Assembly: GCA_020698575.1 (NCBI GenBank) | Contig: CM036244.1 | Location: 27,998,034-28,062,033, forward strand | Direction: 5' to 3' | Length of the DNA: 64,000 nucleotides | DNA from: Bostrychus sinensis | Taxonomy: Eukaryota; Chordata; Actinopteri; Gobiiformes; Eleotridae | Shown here: one piece after another, positions 28,001-37,515 of the stretch | How the letters are laid out: every line of letters starts with the position of its first letter | How positions within the stretch are numbered: the stretch's first letter is position 1 | Translations under genes and position numbers: made by a program | Notes under the pieces: model-generated | The model's input: the letters and a program-made list of their open reading frames with translations, nothing else | Databases searched by the model: none | What the model was told of the DNA's origin: nothing

Positions 28001-31000
28001 CCAGCACTAGGAGGACAATTTATTAATTATAGACAAGTGTATTCTTTATCATTGTGAGATATAAGTATAAGTTTTGTGGCTCAGCAAATAGAACAATAAC
28101 CTCAGTAATAGCAGACATACAGACATACAGTGCTAACTTTACCATTGAAAGATAGGACCAATGATTTGGAAAAGGTCTGTGCACTTAAGCACTTAAAGTT
28201 TACATTTTATGTTTACTTGGCAAAATGCTTGTTTTTCAAACAATCACAACATTGTTTCCATTTCCCTCAAGGACACGAGTATCAGACAGCCATGGAATTC
28301 ACAACCGTCTACGTCAGGCACAACAGGCACAGTGATCTGATCATAGACAGCATTCAAAAGGCCTTAAATAAAACTTCCCTATTGAGTCGGGCACTTGTAG
28401 TACAATCAATGACTCTGGTGCTTTCAGTGTGGACAAAAAATGAATGGGGCTGTGTGACAATGTGCTTCAGTGACCAGACGATTTAATGCGGTCTGCCACC
28501 AGATAAGGAAAAGAATGGCTCTGACTGCTGCTGAGTTATTACAGTGAAATCAGCCACTGTTCAAGCAGAGCTGGGCAGTGGGCAGTGGCATCTCTGTCAG
28601 GCCTTTAAAGTAGTCAAGTACCCACAGACCACTGGTCCCACATCAGCAACACATGCTGAGAAAGCTGTCAGCACAGAGAAATCAACAGGACAGTGTTTTA
28701 CAACAAAGCACTTACAAAAAGGACAAACTCTGTTAAAGCCGTGTAAATCTGTTGAAACGGTGACCTTTGTTGCTCTAGAAACATTCAGAGCTCTTCAGGA
28801 AGAAACAATATCAAATTTCAACTGACAGTTGGTTTAAATCTGATTTTACCTCTATTCAAAACAAGCAAAAAGAACAAAATACAAAAGGCGATGTGCGATG
28901 AGACCACATACTGCATACAGATCAAGGATTATGATGCTGACCTGAAGCATATGTGAAAGTGAGGGCTACAAATAACCTAGCATGTGCTTACTCCTAAACA
29001 CTAGATAATATTTTTCAATGTTATTTTCTGTTCTTTTTAAACTACTCTCTTTCCTGGTTGGCCATCCAAAAACCTGCAGCTAGCAATTTTTTCCAAGTAA
29101 TCGTAACCATATAATAGCCAGGATAAAATTGGTCAGGTATTTTCGTCAATTGAAAACAGTAGAAATTTTATTGAACCAAATGTAATCTAAAACAGGATAT
29201 TCTTCTGATTGGTTGTACAACTGTTTAGGCTCAGAGAGGGGTTATTGTACACATATTGGTACTGCCTCCTTGAAATCCAACTTCAATCCAAATAGACCAG
29301 AATTTGAGTTTGTATAGAATAAAATACATTGTCAGAGCCAGCCAGACCAGGCTTAAAGTGCAAGTTCCCATGAGGCTCAGTGACAATTTTTTGACCATGC
29401 AACACAAACAGAACTTTCAACCACAGCAGACTGAACAGACCGAAGACTACTTGCTTTCACAAATCAGGTGGTGACAGGGGTCCTGCAACAAAACAATTGG
29501 TGAATTTGACCTTAATGCACCCAGACAACATGACACCCATCAACCTAATTAGTTGAATGACAGCAGGGGAGGGGCAGAGAAGGGTGGATGTCCAATTGAG
29601 GGCCCTGGAGTGACCCAGAAGATGCTGTGGGGTAGATTGAGATCAGCCTCAGTGGGTCTTTGGTGTCTGATGCCCCCAGGCTTCAGAGCGCCCTAAAAGT
29701 CAAACAGGAACAGAATGGGAAGAGGTCAGCGCTGAGGCCTGCACTCACAATGACAAGTGACATTAAGCCTTTTTACTCAGATTGAAAAGTGTTTGCAAAG
29801 CCTCCTTCTTCACCAAGTCTGAGCTCATTTATTTAGTTTAAGCCCAACCTTCAAAAGGGTTACCAGAAATAACCCCTATTTAGATTGTCTAGGCCTTTGT
29901 CATACAATAAAACAAAAAGGGTGTGTGTTTGGTGAGGGTTTGATCTATAGTAACACATAACCAGTTGACCCTTTAAAAGCGCCAAACCGCACAAGTTTAA
30001 CATTTAACTGACAAGCTCATACTCAGCACTGGCACAAAAGACTTGAATTTTTTTGGTATTCAAGTACGGTAGGGTGTCTTTTCAACTCAAACAAAAGAGG
30101 GCTGGACAAGATATCTTCAAAACAACATGAAGGTCACAGTGAAGAATGTCTGCTCGGCAGTATTTGAATGTCACTAGCTTCTGCAGCTGGCAGAGACAAA
30201 AGCGTCACACTGCTAGGCATACAGATTTATTGGAGACAATTCATGAGGCCATTAATCTGTTTGAAACTGTATATTAATTACAAACAACACAAAAGTATGG
30301 GAGGAAGGGGATAAGAGTTAACAACTGGCCAAAGTTGGGCTGAAGACAGAAGACCCACATACAGGTGTAAAAAAATGCCTACATATAATCATGAAAGAGC
30401 TACCTTAAATATTTACTTCACTATATTTTACTTATGTGATTCCTGTGCTACAATGCTCTAATTTCCTTTTTAGATCAATAAATGTATCTAAGCTACAGTA
30501 CATGAGAAGTTGTGGGTGAAAGTGAAAAGTACTTACATTGTTGACCCTTAGCTGTGGAAAAATGCCCTCAAACGCTGACAGAAAACATGAGAAGCGCCGC
30601 TCTGACAGGCTCCACTGTTTACAGGACATTTTCAGCACCTTGTCAGAACAATCTGTTGAAGGCTTTTTGGAGGACGGCAAGATAAACTTTCAGAGCCTTG
30701 GCTTTGCAAAATGCTTCTGTGCACTTTCACACAACCTGTTTCCAGCAATGTCCTGAATGAGGGCTCCACTTTTTCAGTGTGCGCTCATTATCGAGTGTAG
30801 CTGCCATTGTAGGAATACCCTAGCAACTCACTAATCAACGCCTGTGTCAGTGCCAGGGCCTGTTTATGGGGGAATGGAATCTCCTTTGGGAATGTGGTGG
30901 CATCCTCAGAGCTTGGCCGCTGAGCAGGAAGCTTGAAGCGTGATGCTCTTTGACGCCAGGAATGAACAGTGTGCCGTCGATGTATCTGCGTTATGCATAG

Positions 31001-34000
31001 TTAATGAACATGCTGAAAGCCATGACAATGGATGCTTGGCCCCACACAGTGCACCAGTATCTAGGGCTGGGGTCAGAGGTCATGTCTGGTTTTGTGTGTG
31101 GCTGCTGAGGGCCGGGACAAACAAGGGGACCTTTGAGAGCATGACGCTTCATGAACATAACAAGCAAACCAAACAAAGCTCTGGGTTGCATAATAACAGA
31201 CACTGCAGTAACCTTAATGCATCTAAATGTAGACATTAAGCCTAATCACTTGTTCCCTCTTTAAAGGTTTTGAATATCACGATCAATTACAAATCTCAGC
31301 ATTGCTACACAGTTTATCTTTGACCGACCAGTTTTTCAAGCAACAGTCTTGGTTTTCAACAAAAAATTGTGAAAGCATGTTTGCACAAGTGAACCTACAA
31401 TGAGACTTATGGTTATAGAACACAGGCAGAAGACTTTTAGCTGTACAAACATAGTAAAAGCGCATTTGAAGTGAAGCTGATGCAACACAGTCTAAAAATT
31501 GCTTCTTATGGCTAAGCCAGTATTTCTGTATCAATAATGGAGAGCACCAGCAACCAAATAAAGATAAATAAAATAAAAAGCATTTGAACAACTCAAAGGT
31601 TCCACAAAGGTTACAACTAGGTTACTGCTATGCCAATGTCAAAATCTGTTGAGTATGAATTGGACAATGTCTTAATTTGCATACTCTTCTCTCCCTGTGT
31701 GAGAAACGCAGGCCTGAAGTTGTCTAAACTGCAACGCTGATTCTCATCCTGTCAGTTGGCTTGTTCTGAAGTCACCGCAGAGAATATTGTTTGATTATTA
31801 TCTGTTGCATCAAAGGGTGTATTGTAGATTTAGCTGCAGATAGAAGTTCAAACTTGCACTTTTGTTCTGGGCCTTTGACAGATACAGACAGTTATCCTAC
31901 TGTTCTTGCCCTACACAAGCCAGGCTGCACCTATCTAATAACAAAAGGATGTTTAGATAGTACAAACTCATTGTCAACATCATATAGTTATTATGCAGAT
32001 AAGACTTAGTGCTGAATAAACCTGCTTTTCATCCATGCTTAGGCTCAGTGGAAATACTGTTCTTTATTGCTTTTATATGCACATCTCAGCAGACCCTGCA
32101 ATAAGACACATTCAAGAGTTCAAATCATATACATTATCTTTACTGGCAATAATTCACAGAGCAGAGGATAGAGAATTTCTTACTAACCTCTATCAGACAT
32201 AACAGTGTTTAGTTGTGACACATCATTAAATGAGTAATTTATAGTTAATGGCCATACCGCTTTGTGGATGCCCGATCCCGTCAGACCTCGGAAGCTAAGC
32301 AGGGTAGGGCCTGGTCAGTACCTGGATGGCAGACCGCTGGGGAACACACCAGGAAGCCGGTGTGAATGTGAGTGAGTGGGGACTACGGATGGAAATTAGC
32401 TCTGAGCTATAATCCGGTGTAGTTACGGCACGAGCTGCTGTTCATTAATACACGCTGTCCCCTTCAAATAAATAAATTTAAAAAATAGCATTTGTATTTA
32501 TTTAGCCGCAGGGCCTTGTCCCTCGCTGCTACAAAAATTCAACAGAGGCAGAAAATCCAAGAACAATAAAATTAATCACGTTCCTTTAATGACCTGTCAA
32601 CTAAGAGCACAATACTTATTGCAAGTGTAATTACGGCACAATGTACAAGGTCTTGGTTTCAAATTAAAAGCTGTTATAATACAAGTATGTTATACAAGTG
32701 CATCATATCGGAAAATGGTCTTACTAATTCAGTGTTGATGACACATGGCAAAAAATAGCATCGTACAAAGACAGTATGCAAGCCAAATTAATAATCGATT
32801 TTGATAGGACTTGCTTACCATAAAAAGTGGCTTCTGTAAGTCAATCAGGCAGAGGAATCAATTTAAAGCATCTCATAAGGTTGACAATATTGAAATACGG
32901 CATGGAGTATCAATAATCATCTATCCCAAGAGGAATATAATATAATATTTTATCAATATTTTATCCAGCACTGCACATGGATGACTATACAGTACTAAAG
33001 ATGGAATAAGGCATTGACTCTCAACTAATGGGTTAGAATCCAAAAGTGGGTCACAGGAAGGCTGAATGCATTTTAATGTTCAGCTTATTTAAACTTAAAC
33101 TAAAAAATGATTTTAAAATACTTGTGGAATAAAGGCTGTGGTAAAATAGTCTAGAAAAATAACTTTGAAAAAAATTGTTCACAATTAAATGATAAAGCCA
33201 AATTAAAATTGGTACCAACAATGAGGCCAGTTGAGAGTCACTGCTGTAAATTGAATAAACCTGAGTTAGTTAGCAGTTGGGTATGTTTTCCCCTATGCTA
33301 AAAACAAAGTGAACTGTGACCACTGTGACCACAGCAGCCACATACATAATGAAGCGTGACTTGTAAACTGTTCCACCTCGCGAAGCAACGGTGCAATATG
33401 TTTTCGTGGGATGGTGCTTGAACTAATTAGACATGGTGACCAGGAAATGTTTCACGAGGGAGATGATTGGGAAAGACAGAGCGCTCCAGAGAAAACAGTA
33501 GCTCAAAGGGCGGCAGAATGAGCGAGGCATTTACTGCCTAACAGGTCCAATAAAGACGTTCAGTGTGGAGGTGTGCGCCGGCGAGTGATGTCCATGCGTG
33601 TGTCCCTTCTGGTTCGGCTGCCTTGTTAAATACAGATTAACAGTCTGCACACATATCAGATCACATGATAATTCAATAGTGAAGCATCAGACGGCCATTA
33701 GAGCTGCGGATCAAATAACAATGTATGTGAGTGGAACGATGACAGCCCCCTGATCATATTGCATCACACTTTCAAAGACAATGTCAAGTAGATGTTGGGA
33801 CAAATGTTAATGCTGCCATATTGGAGGAGTGTCCCGTTGGAGTTCTGTTATGGTAATCTCGCATAATGCTGGATGACTTAAACCAATCATTGCAGCAATA
33901 TGAGAGACAATATAGAATTTACAGTATAAGAAGTGTTATTGAAATAAAAAACTATTTTTTCTAGGTGAGGCAAATATAAGTTTTGTGTCTTAAAAAGGAA

Positions 34001-34747
34001 ATTATATTTTGCAATCACAACAGCATATTTCTACAGTAGGTGACTCACCAAGTAAAACAATACCACACAGTGCAGACCTGACAGGGCTTCCCATTCTCTC
34101 TCTCTCGCTCTGACTCTTCTTGTCTATCTACAACTGTCACTAAACAATGAAGACAGTAAATTATTAAAATGTAGCTTTAAAAATCCATATCAAACAAATG
34201 TCATTCAAACAGGCACCACCTGTTATACAATGTTGAGCAAATGTCTTAGCATACTGGCTGTCCCATTTCATCCAATCAGAAACAAGACAAACTATAGCCA
34301 CTCACTTGGCCTCTAACACCTAACCTACTGTAGTACTAGCTAGAAACACTATAATATACCATTATTCTATAGTATGAAATTTAGCTCGTAAATGTTTTAT
34401 AGTTGATACAATGCACATATTTCTTATGACTAGATTCAATGAAAAATATAGATATAAAAGAAAACGTGATACGTCAACATATTACAAGAGCAAAGCACTA
34501 CAGAATGGTCTATATGTGAACACAGGACGCATTAGTCCCTCTAAAGCCAATACCCCTCAAATGCACACAAGCACTCCAAACACACACACACACACACACA
34601 CAATACTGGCACATTTCACTGTCTGGCCACTAACCACCAGCTGCTGCACGGCATATTTTGTCGTGTTAAGAAACACAACAGAACCATAAAGCACTAAGGC
34701 TACATTAGGTTGGGAGAAGAAAAAAAAACACAGAAACTTTACGTACC
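988..34747 (-). CDS. arhgap32: arhgap32, 5' part: Rho GTPase-activating protein 32 (partial)
   Basis: ARHGAP32 (p250GAP/RICS/GRIT) is a GTPase-activating protein for Rho-family GTPases with an N-terminal PX-like domain, then SH3 and RhoGAP domains; in mammals it works at neuronal synapses and in neurite growth. Four exons were resolved: 13996-14116 (coding from 14090), 5175-5280, 1345-1439 and 988-1072. Joined, they give one frame with matching phases (2, 0, 2, then exit at 0) and 127 residues. Recognition rests on DDFVPEL, HPRERPDWEET, STASMKVKNVKK and FTKGHFPKLAECAHFHYENV, which match the vertebrate ARHGAP32/33 N-terminus and favour 32 over 33. A noncoding first exon probably ends at 34747. 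The PX core, SH3 and GAP domains lie beyond base 1. The MEAG start differs from the mammalian long form I recall (METESESS), so this is probably an alternative 5' end. The a/b teleost paralogue cannot be assigned. Confidence 0.9.
1345..1439 (-). CDS. arhgap32: arhgap32 coding exon 3
   Basis: Exon of 95 bp with acceptor TTTTTTTTAG and donor GTGAGTAGC. It starts in phase 0 and encodes 31 residues beginning ARSAEIPEL and ending STASMKVKNVK, plus two bases of the next Lys codon. The C-terminal half matches the mammalian STASMKVKHVKK segment; the first half is more divergent. Confidence 0.9.
1440..5174 (-). other. arhgap32: arhgap32 intron, no transposon recognised
   Basis: Intron of 3.7 kb. No exon or known repeat is recognised. 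Two stretches are less AT-rich and low in simple repeats: roughly 2760-3260 and 4160-4400. The second carries an RFX X-box-like site, listed separately. Both could be regulatory, but only cross-species alignment can tell. Confidence 0.5.
4369..4382 (+). promoter_or_regulatory. RFX X-box-like motif
   Basis: GTTACCATGGAGAC closely matches the RFX consensus GTTRCCATGGYAAC (two mismatches in the second half-site). It lies in a locally GC-rich block of an arhgap32 intron. Function is inferred from the motif only. Confidence 0.3.
5175..5280 (-). CDS. arhgap32: arhgap32 coding exon 2
   Basis: Exon of 106 bp with acceptor TGTCCATAG and donor GTGAGAACA. One base completes a split Arg codon; the exon then encodes 35 residues containing DDDDFVPELAHIHPRERPDW and ends in phase 0 after Met. 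The acidic run followed by FVPEL and HPRERPDWEET is the conserved N-terminal signature of ARHGAP32. Confidence 0.92.
5307..6165. mobile_element. hAT-like nonautonomous element with TAGGGGTGC ends
   Basis: The left end reads TAGGGGTGCGCAATAT and the right end, reversed, TAGGGGTGCAGAATAT. The flanking 8-mers GACTAGAT and GTCTAAAT agree at six of eight positions, consistent with a decayed hAT target duplication. At 859 bp it has no transposase ORF. The internal part near 5938-6040 resembles a segment at 52675-52790. Confidence 0.5.
5938..6040. repeat. Dispersed repeat segment, also present near 52.7 kb
   Basis: The string GCAATGGTACAGAAT followed about 35 bases later by AGGATCC and CACT-AAAAC occurs here and at 52693-52750, with TTGCC/TTGGCC further on in both. 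This indicates a shared interspersed family of unknown class. Confidence 0.4.
7981..8118 (-). other. Candidate alternative exon in arhgap32 intron
   Basis: On the minus strand a strong pyrimidine tract ends in TTTACATCAG, followed by 138 bp (46 codons) open in the frame APRFKTGEVIHAQRVKG ... QYGLQSVM, and then a strong donor GTAAGTGG. The segment is less AT-rich than its surroundings. It ends in phase 0, so it cannot join exon 2 (5175-5280), which needs phase 2; it could join exon 3 (1345-1439) as an alternative. I do not recognise the peptide. It could be a lineage-specific exon, an alternative start or a splice-signal coincidence. Confidence 0.35.
8645..8741. repeat. Short minisatellite, about three units of 31-34 bp
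   Basis: Three imperfect tandem copies start near 8645, 8677 and 8711. Each contains a variant of G-GTCAAAA and then AAACTACAA(C/A)TG. No gene is associated. Confidence 0.6.
10885..11027 (-). other. Weak candidate exon in arhgap32 intron 2
   Basis: The minus strand has an acceptor CATTATGCAG, 143 bp with an ORF starting at ATG 11022 (MEMFVLVCKFVSAAGK ...), and a good donor GCG-GTAAGAC. It ends in phase 0. The pyrimidine tract is poor and the peptide is unfamiliar, so a conserved noncoding element is at least as likely. Confidence 0.15.
12675..12688 (+). promoter_or_regulatory. RFX X-box-like motif
   Basis: GCTGCCATGGTAAC fits the RFX X-box inverted-repeat pattern. It is 1.3 kb downstream, in transcription terms, of arhgap32 coding exon 1. 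A weaker version, GTTGCTATGG, is at 13452-13461. Confidence 0.3.
13333..13340 (+). promoter_or_regulatory. Perfect CRE palindrome
   Basis: TGACGTCA, embedded in CACTGACGTCACTGG, lies about 0.65 kb downstream of arhgap32 coding exon 1 in a GC-richer block (13.3-13.65 kb). The motif is seen directly; CREB/ATF binding is inferred. Confidence 0.3.
13466..13502 (+). other. G-quadruplex-prone G-run cluster
   Basis: At least five runs of three or more G separated by short loops occur within about 37 bases (GGGGGG T GGG T GGGGG, then GGGGG T GGGG). On the arhgap32 pre-mRNA strand this is C-rich, so any quadruplex would form on the non-transcript DNA strand. Confidence 0.4.
13996..14116 (-). CDS. arhgap32: arhgap32 coding exon 1 (start codon at 14090)
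   Basis: The exon carries 26 bases of 5'UTR and then ATG at 14090-14088. It encodes MEAGSGAAAAVGSAALGLLG and eleven further residues ending HDILD, plus two bases of the next codon. The donor is GTAAGAGCC. Its upper end is an acceptor (TTTTCTGGCAG) preceded by a long C/T tract, so transcription must start further upstream. The phase (2) fits exon 2 exactly. The Ala/Gly-rich start resembles an unstructured N-terminus; I see no targeting signal. Confidence 0.82.
15500..15645 (+). pseudogene. Tc1-like transposase N-terminal HTH fragment
   Basis: The plus-strand frame reads KGYKTISKALGLPETMVKDT then IHKWRRLETE, the helix-turn-helix of Tc1-like transposases. It is cut off within 50 residues and faces an inverted copy at 16050-16130. 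Confidence 0.8.
15650..16130 (-). pseudogene. Tc1-like transposase fragment (decayed)
   Basis: On the minus strand, similarity runs from the HTH tail (TTCCCAGGAGTGGCC near 16085-16100) through the FSDE-like region (AATATTCTGTGGACTGATG, near 15840) to GGGGGCTGTTTTGTTGTGTCAGGACC, a degenerate WGCF-SGP motif near 15680-15705. It has multiple stops and frameshifts and is not functional. Confidence 0.75.
16800..16892. repeat. Compound GT microsatellite/minisatellite
   Basis: About five irregular copies of a 16-18 bp unit, GCGTAGAGTGTGTGTGT, grown out of a GT microsatellite. Confidence 0.85.
18480..18605. repeat. Imperfect repeat of CCTGGTTTAGTCCTAGTTTAG words
   Basis: Repeated TGGTTTAGTCCTAGTTTAGTCC-type words occur here. 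Related words occur in reverse orientation near 5460-5570 (AAACCAGGTCTAAACTAG), suggesting a dispersed low-complexity family. Weak evidence. Confidence 0.3.
19095..19180. mobile_element. hAT-like MITE end fragment (TAGTGCTGGGTGATATGG)
   Basis: TAGTGCTGGGTGATATGGCAAAAA resembles the end of widespread fish hAT-like MITEs. The opposite end was not found, so the boundaries are approximate. Confidence 0.4.
24176..24883. mobile_element. hAT-like nonautonomous element with 8-bp target duplication
   Basis: The ends are inverted: TAGAGCCCGGCCGATA at the left and, reversed, TAGAGCCCGACCGACA at the right, followed inward by further GATAT/CGGTAT words. The flanks ATCACGAT and ATCACAAT match at seven of eight bases, the 8-bp duplication typical of hAT. 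At 708 bp there is no transposase ORF. It sits inside older repeat-like sequence whose right end reads CCAACCCCTA at 24963-24972. Confidence 0.8.
27090..27310 (+). repeat. Interspersed fish repeat (GGGTTCACCCTGGACAGG family)
   Basis: The block runs CATTCATTCATCTTC, then GGGGTCGC-GGTG, GAGCCTATCCCAG, AGGCAGGGTTCACCCTGGAC, CACATTCATTCAC and GGGCAATTTAGAGTCACCAA. This conserved block is scattered through fish genomes and probably LINE-derived. Short related pieces are at 38945-39035 and 49835-49915. Confidence 0.65.
30537..30640 (-). other. Weak candidate exon end in arhgap32 intron 1
   Basis: A strong minus-strand donor, AACAAT-GTAAGTAC, closes an open frame (MSCKQWSLSERRFSCFL ... LRVNN). The segment is locally richer in G+C. 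No convincing acceptor or known protein similarity was found; it ends in phase 0. Confidence 0.15.
32246..32486 (+). mobile_element. SINE with 5S rRNA-derived head
   Basis: Bases 32246-32365 match 5S rRNA in order: GGCCATACC, GTCAGACCTCGGAAGCTAAG (box A region), GGGCCTGGTCAGTACCTGGATGG and GCAGACCGC-TGGGGAAC-ACC. That includes the internal RNA polymerase III promoter. It continues into an unrelated body and an AATAAATAAATTTAAAAAA tail, which shows a SINE3-type retroposon rather than a 5S gene. Confidence 0.8.
34579..34602. repeat. CA microsatellite
   Basis: About eleven uninterrupted CA units just inside arhgap32 intron 1, 150 bp from the first-exon donor. Confidence 0.9.
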
Positions 34748-35340
34748 GTAATATCCTGTACGGGGCAGTTGGTGGTCGTGTCCCGCCGTTGACTGGCGGT
34801 GGTGGGATAAGCCTAGCTTTCGCTGTCTCCGTCTGGCGCTTCTCCGCTATTAAACTGTCTGCTCATCCCAGCCCACACTGGCGCTTTCCCCAGCCCGTCA
34901 ATGACAAACTATTTTCGCGTATTTTCGCCCACTTTGTATGCTAACGGGAAGCCGGCGAAGACCACGCTAACTATATCTCTACTCCAGTCACATTTCGCTC
35001 AACCCCAAACAAAAAGGGCTCCCCCGGGAAAACGAGGCTCGCAGGGAGTGCTCAATTAGCGGGTCCGTAAGGGAAAAATAAACAACCCGCCATGTTCACC
35101 GAACTGTCCACAATCTTCAAAGTCAAACGATGAAGAAATGTTCCTGTTCGCCGGAGTCAGGGGTTTGTAATTCCGCAGTAAACTTGTGAAGAGCTTGCAC
35201 TCAGCGTGTAACTCAATGGAGAGCACACCTCGGAGTGGAGCCAGTGTGGAGCACGAGCTGCTGAGCGGCGCTGTCTCTGAGCCGCGTTTAGGGCCGCTCG
35301 GAAATAACAAGTTGACAGAAAAGTGGGACAACACGGACAT
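34747..35340 (-). promoter_or_regulatory. arhgap32: arhgap32 CpG-rich promoter and probable noncoding first exon
   Basis: About 600 bp are markedly richer in G+C and CpG than the surrounding AT-rich DNA. At the lower edge the minus strand reads ATTACG then GTACGTAAAG, a good splice donor placing the exon end at 34747. No TATA box is obvious, as expected of a CpG promoter. The acceptor of the next exon lies 20.6 kb away at 14116, giving a very long first intron. A short upstream ORF begins ATGGCGGGT on the minus strand near 35094. The transcription start is inferred, not observed. Confidence 0.6.
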
Positions 35341-35611
35341 AAACTCTGTGCGCATTAGGCGGGTATTACGGATATTACGCCTAGCCTATGTTTATTTCAC
35401 TTAAAACAAAAAACATTTAAACCACTCTTACACGGTTTTTACAATTAAAAAATAGAATGTGATGCAGTGGTTTATATATGCTGCATTCTGTTGAATAGCA
35501 AGAGTATCCTAAGATATTTAATGTAGCCACATTACTTACAAACACATAATTTTTTACACGTGCACTATGCAAGTAATTAAGGTAAACTGGTAAACCTGAC
35601 TTGTTAGCAGG

Positions 35612-35986
35612 GCTTGACATTAACACTAGCCAACCGGCCAAATGATGGTAGATTTACATTTTGGCGGTTAACACTTTAACTTGTCACTGGTTGGATTTTA
35701 TTAATGCATTTTTAACTTAAAGAGGTCTTCAATTCTTGTCCATGTTTGAGTGTGTTCACTATGATGCGACTAAAAAGAACAAAACATGTATTTTCTAAAT
35801 ATTTGATAAATCCCTGTCTATACATAAAACCAATTTCTACTTTTCTTTAAGCTTATTGTATGCTATAAAGTCAATATAAAAAATAAAAAACTAATTAAAT
35901 TCTGGCTAGTGAAAACACTAAATAGCTAGTAACGTTTGAAAAGGACTTCCCACAGTGGCCAGTGACCAAAAAAGTTAATGTGTAGT
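35612..35986. mobile_element. Degenerate hAT-like MITE next to the arhgap32 promoter
   Basis: The left end GCTTGACATTAACACTAGCC with GCCAACCGGCCAAATG is matched in reverse at the right by GGCCAGTGACC and AAAGTTAATGTG. The inner words (TTGTCACTGGTTGG against CAGTGGCCAGTGACC) are also complementary. It has no coding content and lies within 300 bp of the CpG island. Confidence 0.5.
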
Positions 35987-36017
35987 ATGTTATAGATAGG
36001 ATTTTCTGTATGAGGGG

Positions 36018-36043
36018 AAAAAAAAAAAAAAAAAAAAAAAAAA
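36018..36043. repeat. Poly(A) run
   Basis: About 25 A residues. Other long A/T runs occur at 9962-9976, 44934-44954, 49422-49443 and 51556-51573. Confidence 0.9.
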
Positions 36044-36170
36044 GATTTTATGAAGTTTTTTATTAGATGAGAAATTTCTGTGTGTTTCAAGACAAGCTCT
36101 GACCAATAACAAGTTCTGATACTAAGTCTATTAAAATGAGATAAGCTTCTATTCGATGGTTGATCTACAT

Positions 36171-36260
36171 TAGGGCTGAAACAACTAATAGAATTAAAAA
36201 AATTTAAATTTTAATTAATGACAGTGAAAAATCCTACTGTTTTTACTACTGTACTACTGT
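36171..36260. mobile_element. Start of a TAGGGCTG-type hAT-like MITE
   Basis: TAGGGCTGAAACAACTAATAGAATT is nearly the same as the ends of the elements at 44851 and 63974. The far end was not located. Confidence 0.4.
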
Positions 36261-36604
36261 GTCTATTCTACAAGTTGCTGTCTGCTTCCACAGCAGAACA
36301 GAGTCAAAAACTAAGCAGGTAAAAATTAAGAAAATTTGCAGACATTTAAGCCCTGAACTCAGACAAAAAAAAGATTATTATTTTTCTTTAATGTCTTAAC
36401 CAGGGTGCAATCACCAATGAAATTATATGCAAATAGTCTTCATGCAAATAGTCTAATTGCAGCCAAAGTAAAGCGACAGAGGGAGCTGTTCAGAAACCCT
36501 CTTTTCATTAAAGTAACACTATCAGCAACTGCACTAACTAATGGATCCTTGCACTATGGATAAACTTGGGAATTCATTTTGCTATTGACAATAGCAAGTT
36601 GTTC

Positions 36605-37515
36605 AGGCCCTGGGGCAGCCAAGCAGCCCCAAACCATAACCCCCCCTCATACTTCACAGTGGGGATGAGGTTTTGATGTTGGTGTGCTGTGCCTTTTTTT
36701 CTCCACACATAGCGTTGTGTGTTTCTTCCAAACAACTCAACTTTGGCTTCATCTGTCCACAGAATATTTTGACAGTAGTGCTATGGAGCATCTAGGTGCT
36801 CTTTTGCAAACTTTAAACATGCAGCATTGTTTTTTTGTTTTTTTTTAACAACCGTGGTTTCCTTTGTGGTGTCCTTCCATGAAGTCCATTCTTGTTTACT
36901 GTTTTACCCATTGTCAATAAAGATGTTAGCTTGTGCCAGAGATTTCTGTAAGTCTTTAGCTGACACTCTAGGATTCTTCTTCACCTCACTGAGCATTCTG
37001 TGTTGTGCTCTTGTAGTCATTTTTACAGGATGGCCATTCCTAGGGAGAGGAGCATCAGCGCTAAACCTCTATTTATAAAGTGTCGTACCGTGGATTCATG
37101 ACTCATGAAGTCAACCATTCTTACTCGTAGGTCTTCTGAGAGCTTTTTTGCACAGGGCATGGTTCACATCAAGCAATGCTTCTTCAGAATAGCAAACTCA
37201 AAACTGGGGGATATTTTTTGTTGGTCAGGGCCACTTTAACCCACTCCCCCAATCTCCTCACATTGACTCCAGGTTGGCTGACACTTAATTCCAATTAGCT
37301 CTTGAGGAGGTCATTAGCCTAGGGGTTGACACACATTTTCCATCCTGCACTGTGAATGTTTAAATGAATATTCAATAAACACATGAAAAAAATGTTTTTT
37401 GCAGCGTTAGTTTAAGCAGACTGTTTGGCTATTGTTGTGATTTAGATGAAGATCAGATCACATTTTATGACCAAATTATGCAAAACTCCAAGTAATTCCA
37501 AAGCGTTCATTTTTT
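36605..37515 (-). mobile_element. Truncated Tc1-like transposon with transposase remnant
   Basis: Read on the minus strand, the right end (37515) starts in TIR-like sequence with GATCTTCATCTAAATCAC. Then comes the transposase N-terminal half with CAGGATGGCCA-type words (plus strand 37027-37050), and the DDE middle region, whose complement reads CATCTGTCCACAGAATATTTT at 36750-36770. Similarity stops near 36605, so the transposase C-terminus and the other TIR are missing. There are frameshifts throughout. Confidence 0.75.

Larger units (their letters stand above)
14117..34746 (-). other. arhgap32: arhgap32 intron 1, 20.6 kb, with transposon insertions
   Basis: Holds the fold-back Tc1 element (15306-16345), a GT/GCGTAGA minisatellite (16800-16892), a hAT-like MITE (24176-24883), an interspersed repeat fragment (27090-27310), a 5S-derived SINE (32246-32486) and a CA microsatellite (34579-34602). 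No coding exon of a known gene was found on either strand. Relatively GC-rich, low-repeat stretches at 22560-22880, 29440-29720, 30770-31160 and 33480-33780 are candidate regulatory elements only. Confidence 0.6.

Noticed and set aside
32246..32365. 5S rRNA gene
   Set aside because: The 5S-like part has several substitutions and runs on into a SINE body and A-rich tail without a T-run terminator, so it is a SINE head.
35056..35355. 99-codon minus-strand ORF in the CpG island
   Set aside because: It lies in the inferred promoter or 5'UTR and shows no domain; stop codons are rare in CpG islands by composition. At most it is an upstream ORF.
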